Source: Myxococcales bacterium (GTDB lineage: Bacteria; Myxococcota_A; UBA9160; UBA4427). From it: a stretch of 64,000 nucleotides of DNA. A model generated the notes under the pieces. The model worked only from the letters and a program-made list of their open reading frames with translations. It searched no databases and was not told the origin of the DNA. Below are positions 53,843 to 62,929 of the stretch, piece after piece. The stretch lies in the NCBI GenBank assembly GCA_012960035.1, contig DUBZ01000072.1:35210-99209 (forward strand). Direction: 5' to 3'. The position numbers and the translations under genes were made by a program. Every line of letters starts with the position of its first letter. Positions within the stretch are counted from its first letter, which is position 1.

Positions 53843-55332
53843 TCGGAATGCCGAGCATCCTGCAGGCACTGGCTCCGTTATGGATTGTCGCGGGTTCGAG
53901 CGTACTTGTGTTGCTCGCGGACGCCCTTTTGATGCGCATTGGCGACGTGGACAAAGATCGAGGTCTTAGTGGACTGAAAGGTTCGTTACTTTCTGCGCTC
54001 ACCGGGTTTGTTCTACTCGTCGCGCTCGCAATCGCGGCCTTGAACTTTGAGTACGAGCCTCGGCTGATCGCCACGCCGGCTTCAATGCTGGTCGTCGACT
54101 CCCAGGCCAGCTTTGCGATGACGCTGCTTTGCGCGGGCGCTTTGTTGACGCTGTGGGTTTCCCTCGGAGCTTTGTCGGAGGTGAAACTTCACTTCGGTGA
54201 GTTCTATCCGTTGCTCTTGTTTTCGCTCGCGGGAGCACTCGCCGTCGTGTGCGCTGCGAACCTCATCATGCTGTTTTTCGCCATGGAGTTGATGAGTCTC
54301 CCCTTCTACGTCCTTGCGGGTTTCGATCGCGATCGGAAACAAAGCAATCAAGCGGGGAGAGACGCGTTCGTGAGTGGCGGTTTTTCAAGCGCATTTTCCC
54401 TCTATGGCATCGCGCTGATCTACGGAGCTACCGGGCACTTCGACTACCCGGGGATCCGCGAGGCGATCGACTCCGGCGGCGGCTTGCTCTTTGCGGGTGC
54501 CGCGCTGCTGCTGGTCGGGATGCTCACGCGAATCAGTGTATTTCCCTTTCATCAGTGGTCCCTTGGTGTCGCATCGGGTGCGCCCACCGCAACGCTCATT
54601 TTCATCCCGTTCGCGGTCTTCGGCGCTTCTGCGTTTGCACTGACAAGGATGTTCGACACCCTCAACGTGGCGGAGCTCGGCAATCTGCGACTCACCTTCA
54701 CCGTTCTGGCCGCTGTAAGCATGCTCGCGGGTGCCGTGATGGCGCTCCGCGAAAACAATGTCAAACGTCTGCTCGCATACGCGGCAGTCGCGCACGCGGG
54801 CTTCTTGCTTGTGGCGCTGTGTGTTTCGGGAAGTGAGGGGCGATTCGCCGCGATTCTCGAAGTCTCGACGTTCGTCGTGATGCAAGCTGGGGTGCTGGCA
54901 GTCGTTGCCGCGATATCGACGATCCACAATCGTTGGGAGAGCATTGGGGACTACAATGGTCTCGCCGCGAAGCGCCCGATTATTGCTGGGGCCATGATGG
55001 TGTTGTTGCTCGCACTTGCGGGCGTACCCGGAACGTCAGGGTTTGTGAGCCGCATGTCGCTTTTGACTGTTTCCATTGGTGACGGCCAGATCGTATTGAC
55101 GATCATCATGGGGCTGTCATCGATTGTGCTTTTCGCAGCCTATCTCCGCATCGCAACTGCGATGTACATCCGCACGGCACACGGCGGCACCGCGACTTCG
55201 CCGCCGTTTATGGCGGTTGTCGCCATTGGCGTGTGTGTCGTCGTGACGCTTTACCTGGGCATCTTTCCTGGTGAAGGGCCATTGGCGTTCGACTTTCTCG
55301 AACTCGTTCGTCGCGCCGCCAACGCTTCCTAG
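53839..55332 (+). CDS. nuoN: NADH-quinone oxidoreductase subunit N-like antiporter subunit
   Basis: The 497-residue protein has NuoN architecture and keeps Glu150 in FAMELMSLPFYVLAGF, a close match to the NuoN consensus. The central channel Lys that precedes VPFH in NuoN is Arg231 (MLTRISVFPFH). The Lys of the C-terminal GKF-type motif is replaced by Ser-Arg. The channel is thus partly altered. It is the last gene of the operon and converges with selB 160 bases away. Confidence 0.87.
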   Translation: MIGMPSILQALAPLWIVAGSSVLVLLADALLMRIGDVDKDRGLSGLKGSLLSALTGFVLLVALAIAALNFEYEPRLIATPASMLVVDSQASFAMTLLCAGALLTLWVSLGALSEVKLHFGEFYPLLLFSLAGALAVVCAANLIMLFFAMELMSLPFYVLAGFDRDRKQSNQAGRDAFVSGGFSSAFSLYGIALIYGATGHFDYPGIREAIDSGGGLLFAGAALLLVGMLTRISVFPFHQWSLGVASGAPTATLIFIPFAVFGASAFALTRMFDTLNVAELGNLRLTFTVLAAVSMLAGAVMALRENNVKRLLAYAAVAHAGFLLVALCVSGSEGRFAAILEVSTFVVMQAGVLAVVAAISTIHNRWESIGDYNGLAAKRPIIAGAMMVLLLALAGVPGTSGFVSRMSLLTVSIGDGQIVLTIIMGLSSIVLFAAYLRIATAMYIRTAHGGTATSPPFMAVVAIGVCVVVTLYLGIFPGEGPLAFDFLELVRRAANAS

Positions 55333-55492
55333 CGCGAGACGTCCCGCCCTGGGTTGATCGCCAGACCGCGTCGGCGATTGCGTTTGCGCGGAGTTCAAAG
55401 CTTCTGCGTGGATGTGACGAGAGCGTGCCGACCGGCACGGGCGCGGCGTCGCGTTCCTTCGCGTCCTTGTCGTCCCCGGGATCGCAGTCGTT

Positions 55493-57457
55493 CTAGCCGC
55501 TACGGAGTACCCGAACTTCGCCCACTCTCCGCGTGATGTGCAGGTCATCGAGGAGCTCCATCAAGGGCATCGCGGTGCGGCGAGTCGTCCCGATGATCTC
55601 TTTGTACGTCTTGGTGTCCATCTCTTCATGTTCGCTGAAGTGGTCGAGGACGCGTTGTTTGAGCGCGTCAACGGACGGGCGGTCGAAGAATAGGTCGCCG
55701 GGCGCACGCACCACTTCTTCGTTGCGTTCGAGATACGCCATCAAGTCGCGAAACTTTTCTTGGGAGACCCCAAGTTGTTCTGACCAGTCTTTGACCGAAA
55801 GGGGTTCGAGCGCCGCACCCTTTGATTGCTCGCGAATCTTTGTGATGGCGACTTCGGAGTCTGCGTCGAGGGTGGGTTCAAAGTTTCTGCGCCACGCGAA
55901 CTCTCCCGCTACGCAAAGCTCGTCTCGTTCTTCGAGCCTTTGAATCGCAAGCTCCGCGCCTTCGGGCCGGACGTTTTCGGGGAGTTGACCGCGCAGGGTT
56001 CCGCGGCTCATGCCCGGCCGGAGCGGTTCGGCGATGTGGTAGGCGTCGAGCACTTCGAGAAGCCGCGCTTCCATCCGCGCGACAACGGCGGCTCCAAACC
56101 AGCGCTGGCCGCCCGCGCGCACGAGCGTTGCGTCGTCTTCGAGTTTCGAAATTGCTTGCTGCAGCTCTTTGTGGGAGAGCCCCATCTCAATTGCGAGGTC
56201 GGGTTCAACCGCGCCGGTCATGCCGGTGCGCAGCACACGTTCGCGAATGCCTTCGGGGATACCGCCCTGATGCAACACACCGAGCTCGCGAACCAGTGCC
56301 GGGTCGCTTCGACGTCGGTGCGGCGGGGCGACGTCGAGCACGACCCCACCGCCGAGCGTCCCGCCGGTGCCGGCGTTGCGGGCAAAGCCCCGGGCGATGA
56401 AGCGATCGCCAATCATGAGTGGAACAGGTTCGCCGTCGATATGGACCCGCGCGAACGCATGCTCGCCGGGAACAAAACGGTCGGCGCCAATCGGCGCGAG
56501 CCGCGCTCGTCTTTCTGCGGTGCCGGTAAGGAGTTCGATTGCAACCGTACCTTCGTATTCGGGGGAAGAGTCGAGCCATCTAATTTCGACATCGAACGCT
56601 GTGGTCGAAACGATTGAGCCCGCCTTTGCGAGTACGTCTCCGCGCGAAAGCTCGCTCACCTCAACGCCTTGCAAGTTGACCGCGCAGCGTGAGCCTGGCC
56701 CAACGCGATCGCGCGCTTCACCGTGGCTTTGCAGACCGCGCACCCGAGCCTTGGTTTCTTTTGGATGGATTTCGAGGTTGTCGCCACCCTTGAAGTCGCC
56801 CCCGAGTAGCGTGCCCGTCACGACCGTGCCGAAACCCTTCATCGCAAAGGCGCGGTCGATGGAAAGCCGACTCGGTCCATAGCGAGGCGTGCGCGGGGTT
56901 GTGTTCTGTACGAGCGAGAGAAGGGCCGCGCGTAGATCGTCGATGCCAGCGCCGGTCTGAGACGAAACCGGAACCATCTGTGCACCGTGCAACGTCGTTG
57001 GCGCCAAGAGCTCTGCGACTTCTTCTTGGGCGAGTTCGAGCACGTCTTCGTCTGCAAGGTCGCTCTTCGTCAGTGCGACGACCGCGTTCTCGATCGCGAG
57101 CAAGTCGCAAATCGCAACGTGCTCCCGCGTCTGCGGCATCACCCCTTCGTCGGCAGCGACAACGAGAAGAACCATGTCCATCCCCGCCGCACCCGACACC
57201 ATCGTGCGAACGAATTTTTCGTGCCCCGGCACGTCGACTACTGCGACGCGCGTGCCACCGTCGAGCTCAAGGACTGCGAAACCGAGATCGATCGTAATGC
57301 CGCGCGCTTTCTCTTCCGGCAAGCGGTCGGTGTTGGTCCCCGTGAGCTGTTGAATGAGGCTCGTCTTGCCGTGATCGATGTGGCCCGCGGTGCCGAGAAC
57401 GAGGGACGGGTTTTGCTCCCGATCGCCTTTTTGCTCAGCCCGTTCAGCGGGGGCCAA
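55493..57457 (-). CDS. selB: Selenocysteine-specific elongation factor SelB
   Basis: The 654-residue EF-Tu-like GTPase delivers Sec-tRNA to UGA codons with a SECIS element. GTAGHIDHGKTSL (G1), ARGITIDLGF (G2), DVPGHEKF (G3) and TKSDLAD (G4) are present, with two beta-barrel domains. The C-terminal half contains the winged-helix repeats that bind SECIS RNA, ending in TYKEIIGTTRRTAMPLMELLD. The start must be the TTG at 57457, inside the end of serS (14-base overlap). No tRNA-Sec, selA or selD is in the window. Confidence 0.92.
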   Translation of the reverse strand: MAPAERAEQKGDREQNPSLVLGTAGHIDHGKTSLIQQLTGTNTDRLPEEKARGITIDLGFAVLELDGGTRVAVVDVPGHEKFVRTMVSGAAGMDMVLLVVAADEGVMPQTREHVAICDLLAIENAVVALTKSDLADEDVLELAQEEVAELLAPTTLHGAQMVPVSSQTGAGIDDLRAALLSLVQNTTPRTPRYGPSRLSIDRAFAMKGFGTVVTGTLLGGDFKGGDNLEIHPKETKARVRGLQSHGEARDRVGPGSRCAVNLQGVEVSELSRGDVLAKAGSIVSTTAFDVEIRWLDSSPEYEGTVAIELLTGTAERRARLAPIGADRFVPGEHAFARVHIDGEPVPLMIGDRFIARGFARNAGTGGTLGGGVVLDVAPPHRRRSDPALVRELGVLHQGGIPEGIRERVLRTGMTGAVEPDLAIEMGLSHKELQQAISKLEDDATLVRAGGQRWFGAAVVARMEARLLEVLDAYHIAEPLRPGMSRGTLRGQLPENVRPEGAELAIQRLEERDELCVAGEFAWRRNFEPTLDADSEVAITKIREQSKGAALEPLSVKDWSEQLGVSQEKFRDLMAYLERNEEVVRAPGDLFFDRPSVDALKQRVLDHFSEHEEMDTKTYKEIIGTTRRTAMPLMELLDDLHITRRVGEVRVLRSG

Positions 57458-58724
57458 TGGAGTCCCGACCCATGAAGGGTTGCAGGGCTTTGGGGATCGC
57501 GACGCTGCCGTCGGCGCGTTGGTGAATTTCGAGAATCGCCAAGATGGCGCGCGCGTTCGAGATCGCGGTGCCGTTTAGCGTGTGGACGATTTCGTTCTTC
57601 TTGCTTCCCTTGCGGCGGAAGCGAATCTTGAGGCGTCGCGCCTGGAAGTCGGTGCAGTTCGACGTGCTCGTGATCTCTCCCCAGTCGCCGTTTTCGCCTC
57701 GACCGGGCATCCATGCTTCGAGGTCAAACTTGCGATATGCGGGCGCGCCCAAATCACCGGTCGCGATGTCGATGACGCGGTACGGAAGTTCGAGCGCGTC
57801 AAAGATGCGCTGTTCGATTCGGAGCAGGTCTTGGTGTTGCTCTTCCGACTGCTCGGGAGTCGCGAATACGAACATTTCAGTCTTCGAAAACTGATGCACG
57901 CGATACAGACCTTTACTCTCTCTACCCGCGGCCCCAGCTTCGGTGCGGAAGCAATGCGAAAGACCGGCCAGCTTGAGGGGCAGATCGGCTTCGTCGAAAA
58001 TCGTGTCCGCGTACATACCGCCGACCGTGATCTCAGCCGTGCCCACAAGGCAAAGGTCATGACCTTCGATGGAATAGATCTGACTTTCTTCTCCGCGTGG
58101 GTTGAACCCAAGCCCTTCGATAATTTCGGGTCTTGCGACGTCGGGGGTGGTGACCGGCGTAAAACCCTCTTCCATCAAAATGTCGAGAGCGAAGCGTTGC
58201 AGGGCAAGGTCGAGCAGCGACGCTTCGTTTTTGAGGTAGTACCACTTTGAACCCGCGACTTTGGCCGCGCTCTCGAAGTCGACGAGGTCGAGATCGGCGC
58301 AGATCTGCAGATGGTCTTTGGGTTCAAAATCGAACTGCGGCACGTCCCCCGAATGAGAGATGACGCGAAACTCTTCTTCGCCGCCCACCGGACTGTCTGG
58401 GTGGATGTAGTTGGGGAAGCTTCGCAGCCCGGTGTTGAGACGCGCTTCGGATTCGCGCAGCCGTTCTTCGATCTCGCCAACGCGGTCTTTGAACTCGCGG
58501 CCGGCCGCCGTGTGGGCCTCTCGCTCCGCGCCGTCCATCTTCCGCTTGCCGGACTTCTGGTGCTCGTTGCGCTGGCGGTTGACCTCGCCGAGCTGGGTCA
58601 CCAGCGCGTTGTGCTCTAGATATATAGAAACAATAGAATCGACGTCGACCGACGAAAGCCCCCGGTTGCGGCAGCTCTCTGCGATCTCGTCGCGACGTTC
58701 ACCAATCGATTTCGAATCCAGCAT
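57444..58724 (-). CDS. serS: Seryl-tRNA synthetase
   Basis: The 426-residue class II synthetase has a long N-terminal coiled coil (about 25-105) that grips the tRNA-Ser variable arm. The catalytic core has TAEITVGG, motif 2 HCFRTEAGAAGRESKGLYRVHQF and motif 3 LNGTAISNARAILAILE. It charges tRNA-Ser and, in all known bacteria, tRNA-Sec before conversion to selenocysteine, which makes its overlap with selB meaningful. The ATG at 58724 matches the family start; the longer frame to 59024 crosses a tRNA gene. Confidence 0.93.
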   Translation of the reverse strand: MLDSKSIGERRDEIAESCRNRGLSSVDVDSIVSIYLEHNALVTQLGEVNRQRNEHQKSGKRKMDGAEREAHTAAGREFKDRVGEIEERLRESEARLNTGLRSFPNYIHPDSPVGGEEEFRVISHSGDVPQFDFEPKDHLQICADLDLVDFESAAKVAGSKWYYLKNEASLLDLALQRFALDILMEEGFTPVTTPDVARPEIIEGLGFNPRGEESQIYSIEGHDLCLVGTAEITVGGMYADTIFDEADLPLKLAGLSHCFRTEAGAAGRESKGLYRVHQFSKTEMFVFATPEQSEEQHQDLLRIEQRIFDALELPYRVIDIATGDLGAPAYRKFDLEAWMPGRGENGDWGEITSTSNCTDFQARRLKIRFRRKGSKKNEIVHTLNGTAISNARAILAILEIHQRADGSVAIPKALQPFMGRDSIGPR

Positions 58725-58927
58725 TGTGGGCGGTAGAGAAGCACAGCGCCGCTTTGAGGACCACACAGGCTTGGCAATTCGCCTGCTTTGCGGCTCGGGT
58801 TTCTCGCCAGGGGCGGCCAACAATCGCCACCGGCTTGCTACGTTCTGTCTCCGCTCGATCTGGGAGCGGCGCGCAAATCGAAAACACTGGTTTCCGCCCG
58901 CTTTCCCGGATCTGCTGGAAGAATGCT

Positions 58928-59017
58928 GGAGAGGTGGCAGAGCGGTTGAATGCACCGGTCTTGAAAACCGGCAGGGATTCACGTCCCTCGAGGGTTCGAA
59001 TCCCTCCCTCTCCGCCA
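58928..59017 (+). tRNA. tRNA-Ser (anticodon TGA)
   Basis: This 90-base class II tRNA has acceptor arms GGAGAGG (58928-58934) and CCTCTCC (59007-59013), discriminator G and encoded CCA. The anticodon stem CCGGT/ACCGG holds loop CTTGAAA with anticodon TGA. A long variable arm and GGTTCGAATCC T-arm follow. It reads UCA and related serine codons. Confidence 0.96.
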
Positions 59018-59299
59018 TCCACAAAGAGCGGCGCGCATGCGCGGTCGAGTTTCCACAAGGGGCTCTTGTCTCGTCCGCAGGCCCTCATATTTTGGGGGCG
59101 CTCCGATTTCGTGAGAGATCATCAAGGCCTCGACGCATTCGCTGCTGGGTTCGGGTGGGGGATCGCGGTGTCCCTCGGCCCACTGCCCTCCGTTGGGGCT
59201 TTGCCCAATCTGTGGGAGCGGTCCGTCTGCAAAATCCCAAGAAATCCGGGGGACTTCGAGCTGCGGGAACGGCTCGATTCGTTATGGTCTCGCGCGCGC

Positions 59300-59392
<93 letters not shown>

Positions 59393-59603
59393 ATAAAGGG
59401 TGCCGCCGTTGGCGCCTCCGCCGCAGACGCTTTCCTTTTTGCGGGGGGCCGAGCACGTCTAGGTCGCAGTTGCTTTTTTTGGCATCGGGGATGAAGGGTT
59501 CAAGCGCTGAAAGTGGATGTCGATCCTTGTTGGGCGGGTGATTTATTCGCTGGCACAAGTTGAGCCATCACGCAGAACGGGTCGGCGTACAGGACGAATA
59601 TCC

Positions 59604-59691
59604 GGAGAGATGGCCGAGTGGCTTAAGGCGCACGCTTGGAAAGCGTGTGTAGGGCAACCTACCGTGGGTTCGAATCCCACTCTCTCCGCCA
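59604..59691 (+). tRNA. tRNA-Ser (anticodon GGA)
   Basis: This 88-base class II tRNA has acceptor GGAGAGA (59604-59610), encoded CCA (59689-59691), anticodon stem CACGC/GCGTG with loop TTGGAAA (anticodon GGA), a variable arm, and GGTTCGAATCC. It reads UCC/UCU. Confidence 0.96.
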
Positions 59692-60033
59692 TCTAGTCTT
59701 CTATATACAGAGACTTCGGGTGCGCACTCGGGCACGGCCTGAGAAAACTCCGCGATTCCGCGGGGTGTTGGCGAAGGTCGCTCCGCGAAAGCGAACCGGA
59801 GACGCCGGCTTCGTGACGTCGATAGCGAAGCGCCAAGCGTTTATCTCTGTTGGTAAGTTCGGCGGTTCGGATTCGCTTTTGATTCGCGCGAAAGTACTGA
59901 GAGTTAGAATGCAACTTTCACCGCCATTGGGTCCGTTCCAGACTGTGTTCGTCTTGCGCTTGGGTACTCGTCCGTCGCTCATCGCTCGCGACTCCCCCCA
60001 AAGCAGAGGCTGAGTTCTCGCCCGGGCTTTCCA
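59692..60033. other. Intergenic region downstream of the tRNA-Ser genes
   Basis: About 340 bases have no convincing gene. A frame from inside the tRNA (59636-60013) is spurious. CCGCG-ATTC-CGCGG near 59752-59765 can form a short hairpin, possibly the tRNA transcript end. No other tRNA is seen. Confidence 0.45.
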
Positions 60034-60924
60034 CTAGAAGTCTTCGATGGGCTGCGTCGCGAGCAAGCGCGTGCGAGCCAGTCCCGCTTCTCGATGCAAG
60101 TGGGCAGCCCGATACTTTGGCAGGGCCAGCATCGTCATCATCGCTAGCGGGGACGGGTAGACCGCGATCACGATCTGATGCCACTTACCGTCATCGGTTC
60201 CCGGCAGCTGGCCGACCCTGCGACTCGACCATCCGACTCGTCCACCCACCGCGCCAAGCGAACCGATCATCCCACGGCCATAGTTCTGGTATGCGCGGGC
60301 GCCAGAGATCTTCGTTGCCGGGTTGAAGGCCTGTGCATCTGCTCCGTAGACGGCGGTCTCTGCGAACTCTAGAAAGTTCAGCATCCAGATCGGTCGGTCG
60401 CCCGCGCGCTCCATCAATTCGGTCCAGCTTGCTTCGTAGATGCCCGATTCGGGGTTGTCGCCTAGAATGTGTGCGGCTTCGATGAGCGACTCGAGTTGCT
60501 GCGCGTCCTCGATGTTCGGGTTGGGCGCGCGTCCCAGCAGGCCCAGTGCGGAAGGCAGAGTTCGTTCCATAAGAGACTCGATTCCTCCCGTCGGTTGGGC
60601 CGTATAGGTTCGAATCGAGTCGGCTACGAGTTCGGGCGCCCATTCCTTCCGCTTGGCGAGGGCGATGCGACCGGCCTGCGGTGTCGGGTACTGGGTGACC
60701 ACGAGCAGCCCGGTTGCATGATCGCGTTTCGATGCTCGCTTATCGGGGACGATCATCGGGACGATCGCTTCGTTTGCGAGCAACCTGCGGCCACCGGTTG
60801 CCTCGGCGTGTTGGGTGACCTTTGTAACGAACGCGCGATTCGCCTCGGGTGTATTCGTCTCGACGAGGTCGATGAGCGCAACGGGGCGGCGCGGCGAAAT
60901 GGACGGGAAGGCTTCATCGTTCAT
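60034..60924 (-). CDS. Putative dimeric alpha/beta-barrel protein (DUF1330-like, two domains)
   Basis: The 296-residue cytoplasmic protein appears to hold two copies of a ferredoxin-like barrel unit. Each ends in a segment like YPSPLAMMTMLALPKYRAAHLHREAGL, the signature of DUF1330-type proteins. WMLNFLEF begins the second unit near residue 180. Function is unknown. It lies 39 bases downstream of the third DUF3604 gene on the same strand, and a related membrane-anchored protein lies upstream, suggesting a three-gene unit. Confidence 0.6.
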   Translation of the reverse strand: MNDEAFPSISPRRPVALIDLVETNTPEANRAFVTKVTQHAEATGGRRLLANEAIVPMIVPDKRASKRDHATGLLVVTQYPTPQAGRIALAKRKEWAPELVADSIRTYTAQPTGGIESLMERTLPSALGLLGRAPNPNIEDAQQLESLIEAAHILGDNPESGIYEASWTELMERAGDRPIWMLNFLEFAETAVYGADAQAFNPATKISGARAYQNYGRGMIGSLGAVGGRVGWSSRRVGQLPGTDDGKWHQIVIAVYPSPLAMMTMLALPKYRAAHLHREAGLARTRLLATQPIEDF

Positions 60925-60963
60925 TGATTGGCTCCGTCGTGTGGGTGCGCTGCTGGAAGCGAC

Positions 60964-62859
60964 CTACGGCCGGTAGTGGATTGGCGATGTGTACGCGCGC
61001 TCTTGAATCGATAGTGCACGGCCCGTCTCAGTGGGGTCGATCCCGAGGGCCACGGCGTCGCGCAAGCTGTGTCGTGGGGTCGGAACCTCGAGCACGCGTA
61101 CATAATAGAAGGCGCGCTGGCTCGGATCGAAATCCGGATCGGTCCACACCGCCGACAGCGTCGTGCTGCCGTGCTCGTTCGTGTACCTCGCGGTGGTGGG
61201 GTCGACCGTATCGGGTACCCCCGGCACACCGCCCAGCGCGTCGTGCTTGCGCTTACCGGTAGCCTGCCCCGCCCAAGCGACATCGTAGACACGTTCGTGC
61301 GGAGTGCCGCCCTCCATCCAGCCCTTCACCATCTGCACGCGATCGAGGTGCGCACTCATCGGGTCTTTGGCTGCGTGGATCAAGAAGCCGGGTGCGATCG
61401 TGAGTGAGCGCAGTTCGCCGCCCATCGGCACGCCGCCCGCCCTGCCGACGGCAGCGATGTCTGCAGCCAGCTCGTTGCCCGCGCTGATTCCCGCCCCGCC
61501 ATAGACGCGTACCGCGATCCGCGATCCCGTCGTCGCGTACACCTCGCGCCGTTTGAACGCAGCAAGGATCGCCTCGCGCGTATTTTCTTCTGCCCACACC
61601 GCCGCCAGGCCCGAAGCCGACATCGTCCAACCATTTGGTCCGTTCGTGAGCGCACCATTCAGGCCTTGCTTGCTCTCGGGCGTCGAGTCCATCGCGAACT
61701 TGCCCCAGAAATTCGGCTCCTCGGCACTGGAAACGCCGCCGTGCGAATCCGTCGAACCAATCAAACCAAAGCGATACGGATTGAAGCCGATGCGTTCTTC
61801 GATCGCGAGTCCATTGAGCAGTCCGGAGCGAACGTAGTCTGCCGGTTTCGGATCGTAGGCTGGAGAATCGGGTTGTAGATAGAAGGGGAACTCTTCGAAA
61901 TCGGCGAAGGGGTCTTCCGGTGACAGGGTCGGATGGGTCTCCGAATCGCCCTTGATCTGGGTCGCCTCGACGACGGTCTCCCACTTGGCGCGCTGCTTGG
62001 CCCAGGCTGCATCGATCGGCGTTCCCCGCAGCCGCTCCTCCGCGGGAAACATGTACCCCTTCGAGACGTTCGAGTTGTGGGGGATCGCAACGAAGTCCGC
62101 GCCGGTCGCCGCAGCCGTGCCGTCAAGCCATGTCCACAGGTCTTCGGGATAGTTGCTTTGGTCCGAGCCAAACGGCATGAAGTTCTTCGCCACGCTGGCG
62201 TCGGCACTCGTAAAGACGACGCGATGCAGGTTGGCGCCAGCGGGCCTCGAACTCCACTCCCAGCCGATCAACGCGGTGAACTGGCCTGGCGCGTTGTGGT
62301 GATCGGCGAGCAGGATCGCATCGTTCCAGGTCGTGCGCGCCATCGCCATGGCAGCGCTAGCCGGGACCCCGGTGTCACGCGGAGTCGCAGCGGCGGTCCG
62401 GACATTCTCTTGCGCCGTCAAGGCCTGCCGCATGATGTCGAGCCCCTCGCCCCGCTCGAGCTTCCCGCGTAACCACCACAGGACGACAGGGGCCGCCAAG
62501 CTCTCAAAGAAGCCGAGATCTTCAGGTGGCACACCGCGCTCCATCGCATAACGCAGAGCGCCCAGTCCCTCGGCGTGGTCGGCCACCACCAGGAAATCAA
62601 GAGGCGTATCAATCTGCACGCGGGCGCGGTTGCCGGGATGGACCACCGGCAGCCCCTTCGCAAAGCGATAGGCGGTTTCGGGGTCGGCCGTCATGTTGCC
62701 GAAGAGGTAGGCATCGGTGGAGTTCGAGGAGTGGAGGTGGGTATCGCCCCAGAGCAGCTGGCCCTGCGCGGTCGCGGTGCCGGCGAATGCCGAAAGAGAG
62801 GTCAGCGCGATGATTGACACGCTGCACAGAGTCGAGATCCTGCGATGGGTGAGCTTCAT
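60964..62859 (-). CDS. Exported DUF3604 protein, copy 3
   Basis: The 631-residue protein has a Sec signal peptide (about 10-32, ending ATAQG) directly followed by GDTHLHS (38-44). The other DUF3604 metal-site motifs follow: ADHAEG, IPHNSNVSKG and GSTDSHGG. The C-terminus RAYTSPIHYRP corresponds to RAYSSPIWYTP in copy 1, so these two are close paralogues, unlike the lipoprotein copy. A periplasmic metallo-hydrolase role is likely; substrate unknown. Confidence 0.85.
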   Translation of the reverse strand: MKLTHRRISTLCSVSIIALTSLSAFAGTATAQGQLLWGDTHLHSSNSTDAYLFGNMTADPETAYRFAKGLPVVHPGNRARVQIDTPLDFLVVADHAEGLGALRYAMERGVPPEDLGFFESLAAPVVLWWLRGKLERGEGLDIMRQALTAQENVRTAAATPRDTGVPASAAMAMARTTWNDAILLADHHNAPGQFTALIGWEWSSRPAGANLHRVVFTSADASVAKNFMPFGSDQSNYPEDLWTWLDGTAAATGADFVAIPHNSNVSKGYMFPAEERLRGTPIDAAWAKQRAKWETVVEATQIKGDSETHPTLSPEDPFADFEEFPFYLQPDSPAYDPKPADYVRSGLLNGLAIEERIGFNPYRFGLIGSTDSHGGVSSAEEPNFWGKFAMDSTPESKQGLNGALTNGPNGWTMSASGLAAVWAEENTREAILAAFKRREVYATTGSRIAVRVYGGAGISAGNELAADIAAVGRAGGVPMGGELRSLTIAPGFLIHAAKDPMSAHLDRVQMVKGWMEGGTPHERVYDVAWAGQATGKRKHDALGGVPGVPDTVDPTTARYTNEHGSTTLSAVWTDPDFDPSQRAFYYVRVLEVPTPRHSLRDAVALGIDPTETGRALSIQERAYTSPIHYRP

Positions 62860-62929
62860 GACTGGGGATCCTTAGTCCGTGAAGGGGTGGGGACTCCTGA
62901 TGCCCGGTGTCTTGGATGAAGTTGGGTGA

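Noticed and set aside
59636..60013. 125-codon frame starting inside a tRNA-Ser gene
   Set aside because: It begins within the tRNA and has no protein-like features.
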